From Methanoregula sp. (GTDB lineage: Archaea > Halobacteriota > Methanomicrobia > Methanomicrobiales > Methanospirillaceae), in the NCBI RefSeq assembly GCF_023227875.1, contig NZ_JALOCH010000002.1, forward strand, positions 215,748-279,747: DNA of 64,000 bases. The letters are read 5' to 3'. Shown here piece by piece: positions 60,937 to 64,000 of this stretch (position 1 is the first letter of the stretch; the number at the start of each line of letters is the position of its first letter). The notes under the pieces were generated by a model. The model was not told where the DNA came from. It did not search any database and worked only from the letters and a program-made list of their open reading frames with translations. The position numbers were made by a program, and so were the translations under genes.

Positions 60937-62066
60937 ACCTTGTATCGGAAATTGCCGAACACTGGTTTGGCCTGTGCCGGAAGCCACCGGCAGTACATGC
61001 ACTGCAGACGGATATCGGTATCCCGATGGGATCAGCCTTTGAGGGACTCCCGGATGGCGGGGGCGGCGGATCGGGCACTATTCGCAGGGGGATCGGAGCA
61101 GCCCTGTCAGGCACAAAAACGCTGGCGCAGAACCGGCAGCTCCTCTGGTTTACGATCCTTGCCGGGCTTGTGCTGGCGGGAAACGCTATCGGCCAGGCGG
61201 CACTCCGCTACATCGACAGGGCCGCGCAACCCGGGGGAATCGTGGAGCTTGTCCGGGACTTTTATATCCTGGACTTTTTCCTGGAGTTTATCACAGTGTT
61301 CTGCCTGCTGCTCCTGCTGGCGGGCCTTGTCCTGAGCCTCTCGTCAAAGAAAGGAGGTCCTGCATCGTTCTCAAAAGGACTTGCCGGGGCAAAAAAATAC
61401 TGGAAACCAATCTTCCTGTGGTCCTTGGTTCTGGCACTCGCAGGCATACTGCTCTTCCGCATCTGGTGTTATGTATTCTTCGGGTTGCCACCAGAGTTCC
61501 GGTTCCTCAATAACTTCGGGCCTTATTTCTTTGACAGCACGATCACCCAGTTCCCCTTCAACTGGACGCTCGACTGGGCCATGTTAACCGAACTTCCGGG
61601 CTACGGGGGACGATCCCTGCTGTTATTGATCTATCCGTTTGGGCTTGTAGAGGCCATGAACGTCCTTGTGATCAACCTGCTCCTCTTCGTACTGACCCCG
61701 TTTGTCGTGCCCCTCACCGTATTCGAGCAGAAGACCCTCAGGGAGGCAGTCGCGGGATCGTTTGCCATGATGAAAAAGACCTGGGGCGAGATAGCTGCCT
61801 GCGCCGCATTCCTTGGCATTGTCGTCTTCGGTGTATTTCTTATGTACCTGCTTGTCCAAGCGGTATCCGGGATGGTGTCACCCTACGAGACGGTCATGTT
61901 TCATCCCACCGTTACCTGGATTGCTCTGGCCCTCCTCTATAATCTCGCACTTGTAACCTTTGCGTTTGTCGTGGCAACCGTCGGAGGGATCGCTGCGCTG
62001 CATCTTTACACCTCTGCAAAGAGCAGGCAGATGCCCGGATCTCCGGAACCAGAACCTCACGCATAA
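60933..62066 (+). CDS. GLC-tail polytopic membrane protein (member j)
   Basis: A 377-residue protein starting MNLVSEIAEHWFGLCRKPPAVHA (Cys15). The membrane part has ITVFCLLLLLAGLVLSLSSKKGGPASFSKGLA once, where member f has it twice, and ends VPLTVFEQKTLREAVAGSFAMMKKTWGEIAAC and LHLYTSAKS. It follows the third HTH regulator directly. It is about 75 residues shorter than f, consistent with the unduplicated ancestral layout. Confidence 0.75.
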   Translation: MNLVSEIAEHWFGLCRKPPAVHALQTDIGIPMGSAFEGLPDGGGGGSGTIRRGIGAALSGTKTLAQNRQLLWFTILAGLVLAGNAIGQAALRYIDRAAQPGGIVELVRDFYILDFFLEFITVFCLLLLLAGLVLSLSSKKGGPASFSKGLAGAKKYWKPIFLWSLVLALAGILLFRIWCYVFFGLPPEFRFLNNFGPYFFDSTITQFPFNWTLDWAMLTELPGYGGRSLLLLIYPFGLVEAMNVLVINLLLFVLTPFVVPLTVFEQKTLREAVAGSFAMMKKTWGEIAACAAFLGIVVFGVFLMYLLVQAVSGMVSPYETVMFHPTVTWIALALLYNLALVTFAFVVATVGGIAALHLYTSAKSRQMPGSPEPEPHA

Positions 62067-62375
62067 CTTTTTTTTAGTTTTTTAAAGAGCGTCAGGGAAA
62101 TTTCCGGATCTCATATTATTTTTGTCGTACGTGTCATGCAGGCCGCGAACCTGCCGGTATCCATAAAAAACGATACGATGACATAACGAGAGCATTCGCT
62201 CTGTACTCAAAACATTCCAAGAATAGTCCGTGTAAGAAGGAAAGCGATAGCAGCTTGGTATGGTTCCCGGGGACTCGCGTACCTCAGTACAGCATACTCA
62301 CACGGATCTATCACAAAATAGTGTTTATGTTCTACCTCATTCTTTATTACTTCTGAATTGAAATGATACTTTAAC
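62067..62375. other. Intergenic region with double-hairpin element, start of AT-rich end
   Basis: About 309 bases without a gene. It contains the second double-hairpin element (62135-62202). Base composition changes from GC-rich to AT-rich at about 62300, which may mark an insertion boundary. Confidence 0.5.
62135..62202. repeat. Double-hairpin intergenic element, copy 2
   Basis: CATGCAGGCCGCGAACCTGCCGGTATC is followed 27 bases later by AGAGC-ATTC-GCTCT (62189-62202). The first stem keeps GCAGG/CCTGC; the second is a perfect 5-bp stem differing from copy 1 in its loop and top pair. Confidence 0.6.
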
Positions 62376-62561
62376 ATGACATTAGTTCATGGCAAGCATG
62401 AAACAGAATGGATCACTATCTCTGTAGATGAATACGAATCCATGAAAAGGACAATTGACGTACTTACTGACAAGGAACTCATGACCCAGATAAAGAGAGG
62501 GCAACAGAAGGATGTAAAATCACGCGATTTTAAAGAAGTCGTTAAAGAACTCAGTATTTAG
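62376..62561 (+). CDS. Probable RelB/Phd-like antitoxin
   Basis: A 61-residue protein MTLVHGKHETEWITISVDEYESMKRTIDVLTDKELMTQIKRG. The middle resembles the dimerisation core of small antitoxins (VDEYESMKRTIDVLTDKELM), and the basic C-terminal half would wrap a toxin. The last bases overlap the toxin-like gene's stop on the other strand. Antitoxins are usually co-directional with their toxin, so the opposed arrangement is unusual. Confidence 0.55.
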   Translation: MTLVHGKHETEWITISVDEYESMKRTIDVLTDKELMTQIKRGQQKDVKSRDFKEVVKELSI

Positions 62562-62814
62562 AACTCATCCTTGTGTTTAATCGCTTCGATTAAGACAACG
62601 TTATTTTCAAGATCTATCGTGTAAATTATCCTGAAACTGTTTTCAAAATAGAGTTCCCAATAACCATGAAGCGGGGTTCGCAAGGGCTTTCCGTGGAGTT
62701 CGGGATTTTCAGATAATTTCTGAATCTTTTTACAAAATGACGTTGGATATTCTTATCGTATTTCTTCAGCCACTCTTCTGCCGGTTCTTTAATTCGGATA
62801 TTATAGGCACTCAT
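62558..62814 (-). pseudogene. RelE/YafQ-like toxin with a frameshift
   Basis: The first half reads MSAYNIRIKEPAEEWLKKYDKNIQRHFVKR, and after a one-base shift near 62725-62738 the rest reads KIQKLSENPELHGKPLRTPL...GYWELYFENSFRIIYTIDLENNVVLIEAIKHKDEF. Together these make a complete RelE-type mRNA-interferase fold; neither half alone does. The gene is broken by a single base at an A/T run, unless recoded or a sequencing error. Its 3' end touches the antitoxin's 3' end. Confidence 0.65.
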
Positions 62815-62906
62815 TCTGTTTTGTCTCCTTCGGACTGAAAAACCAAACAACGTAAATCATCCGTCATACCTAACCTGGCGACCCTGACTCGTTCTCCAAA
62901 ATTATT

Positions 62907-63698
62907 TCACTCATTTGATTGATAAGTAAACTTCTCATCTGTCTGATTCTTTGATGTAGTAATATCAGATTTAGTAATATCAGATTTTGGTTGTTCAATC
63001 CATCTTGCTTCGATGGCCTCCCAGAATATTTTCGCAACTTTAAATTTTCTTGGAGTATCGATTACAATTGATGCTCCCAATTCGGGATCATATAGGATGG
63101 GGAAATCACCCCCCATGTTTATAGGAGAAATACCAGAGGATTTTGTTTGCGTTACTTCCATAGTTGGTTTCTTGTCGTTTGACCCATTTATAGAAGTTTG
63201 AGTTTTATCCGATTCCGTAGGCTTTTCGGGGCATTCTACAATTTTAAGGTTTCTTACATCGTTTAAATAAGCATTGCGCACAGAATTTTCGAGATTTTGT
63301 GCATCAGGAGCAGCAATACCAGCGATTCTTTGTAAATCTACCCAAAATTTCTCTTTTGGAAGATTAACTCCGTATTGTTTAAAAAACTCCTTCCATAACG
63401 GAATGTTAAGAATTGCTTCATTAAGGGCCGAATTCTTTTCATCATCTGAGGTGGGATAGGTTATCCTTATACCTAAGTTAGTTACTTTTACACCTCTTTT
63501 CTCTAATAATCCAAAATCGCGTAGCGCGGCAAGCTTGCGGAAATACGATCCGCTTGGAGATTTATGACCTAATAGATTTGAGATAGTCAGATTATCATTA
63601 GCTTCTTCATTCCGATATTTGTCGTAAAGTAACTTCGTTGCATCAATCAGATCTGGATCTAACCTGAAATCCGGGACGTGGTATTTGTTAACTTCCAT
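62907..63698 (-). CDS. Hypothetical protein, winged-helix-like
   Basis: An AT-rich gene for about 263 residues from ATG 63698 (MEVNKYHVPDFRLDPDLID); other starts exist at 63710, 63731 and 63779. The part LTISNLLGHKSPSGSYFRKLAALRDFGLLEKRGVKVTNLGIRI looks like a winged helix similar to DUF5343-type proteins. The C-terminal tail is low-complexity with a KSDIT repeat, encoded by a 16-base direct repeat TAGTAATATCAGATTT at about 62957-62987. Codon use differs from neighbours to the left and suggests transfer. Function unknown. Confidence 0.55.
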   Translation of the reverse strand: MEVNKYHVPDFRLDPDLIDATKLLYDKYRNEEANDNLTISNLLGHKSPSGSYFRKLAALRDFGLLEKRGVKVTNLGIRITYPTSDDEKNSALNEAILNIPLWKEFFKQYGVNLPKEKFWVDLQRIAGIAAPDAQNLENSVRNAYLNDVRNLKIVECPEKPTESDKTQTSINGSNDKKPTMEVTQTKSSGISPINMGGDFPILYDPELGASIVIDTPRKFKVAKIFWEAIEARWIEQPKSDITKSDITTSKNQTDEKFTYQSNE

Positions 63699-63938
63699 TC
63701 TAACCACCATTGGGTTAATATTACTCGTCATTCTAACTATATATCTAACTCTACAAAGGTTGAATGAGTTGGTTTGCATAAGTTAATTTAGCCATATCTT
63801 GAGTTGGTTTTTCACGGTTTCTAATAGGCACATCCTCTTTAAAGTGTCAACTACACTGTAAAAGATAATAAAATTCTGCTCTGTTGAAATCCTCATCCAA
63901 AAATGGTTGTACCGACGACCAAAAGATCTAAGGTACAA

Positions 63939-63980
63939 TGTCTCCTTTTCTTGAGTGTGAAATCAAATAGAAAGGAGACA
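63939..63980. repeat. Imperfect inverted repeat near the window end
   Basis: TGTCTCCTTTTCT (63939-63951) and AGAAAGGAGACA (63969-63980) pair with one bulge across a 17-base loop. It may be a terminator or the end of a mobile element that continues outside the window; no transposase is in view. The 63780-63938 stretch holds no gene I can support. Confidence 0.4.
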
Positions 63981-64000
63981 CTTAAGAAATCAGCGAGCCG

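Overview
The window looks like chromosome of a hydrogenotrophic or formate-using methanogenic archaeon, most likely of the order Methanomicrobiales (Methanoregula-like). The evidence is a complete formylmethanofuran dehydrogenase operon, an F420-type formate dehydrogenase (fdhAB), methanofuran biosynthesis (mfnA), diphthamide synthesis (dph2), an archaeal ATP-dependent DNA ligase, NreA, DUF3821 surface proteins, TATA-box promoters with very short leaders, and a tRNA gene without an encoded CCA. Most of the window is GC-rich with tightly overlapping genes; the last 2 kb is visibly AT-rich.

1-10 kb is a molybdenum/tungsten and sulfur neighbourhood. It holds the end of a tungstate/molybdate ABC permease and its ATPase, a secreted beta-propeller protein, a DUF2284 metal-binding protein, a TusA-like carrier next to a three-module DsrE fusion, a small HTH protein, and two MoeA paralogues (the second with a C-terminal binding-protein-like domain). 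10-20 kb holds the molybdo/tungsto-enzymes these would serve: the fwd/fmd operon (ferredoxin, D, B, A, C) and fdhAB. Two tandem tiny zinc-finger genes lie between them.

20-45 kb is ordinary housekeeping mixed with small membrane proteins: MBL hydrolase, DNA ligase convergent with nreA, glycosyltransferase, msrA, CorA, tRNA-Val(GAC), serA, and the overlapping run ppsA-mfnA-hpt-dph2-METTL5-like-MFS. A TylF-like methyltransferase, a DUF6159 protein, an esterase, an MFS transporter and lipoproteins follow. Intergenic gaps at 4.0, 21.7, 28.6 and 29.5-30.0 kb carry two families of structured dispersed repeats.

46.5-62 kb is the most unusual region. Three paralogous HTH regulators with a CxxCx5C sensor-like half each open an operon of membrane proteins. 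All ten of these membrane proteins start with the same short N-terminal tail, ending in G-W-C-P-N (first operon) or G-L-C (other two), although the membrane domains behind the tail differ (PH-like, two-TM, SdpI-like, DUF6159-like). The three regulators and two DUF3821 surface-protein genes share one promoter layout: a TATA box followed at once by a dyad that, for the regulators and one DUF3821 gene, ends two to three bases before the start codon. I interpret this as one regulon: a Cys-containing repressor, membrane partners with a common adaptor tail, and surface proteins. A sensor kinase/response regulator pair and an EEP-family nuclease lie within it.

62-64 kb is an AT-rich end with a RelB-like antitoxin facing a frameshifted RelE-like toxin, and a hypothetical winged-helix-like protein. 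No rRNA, CRISPR array or intact insertion sequence was seen.
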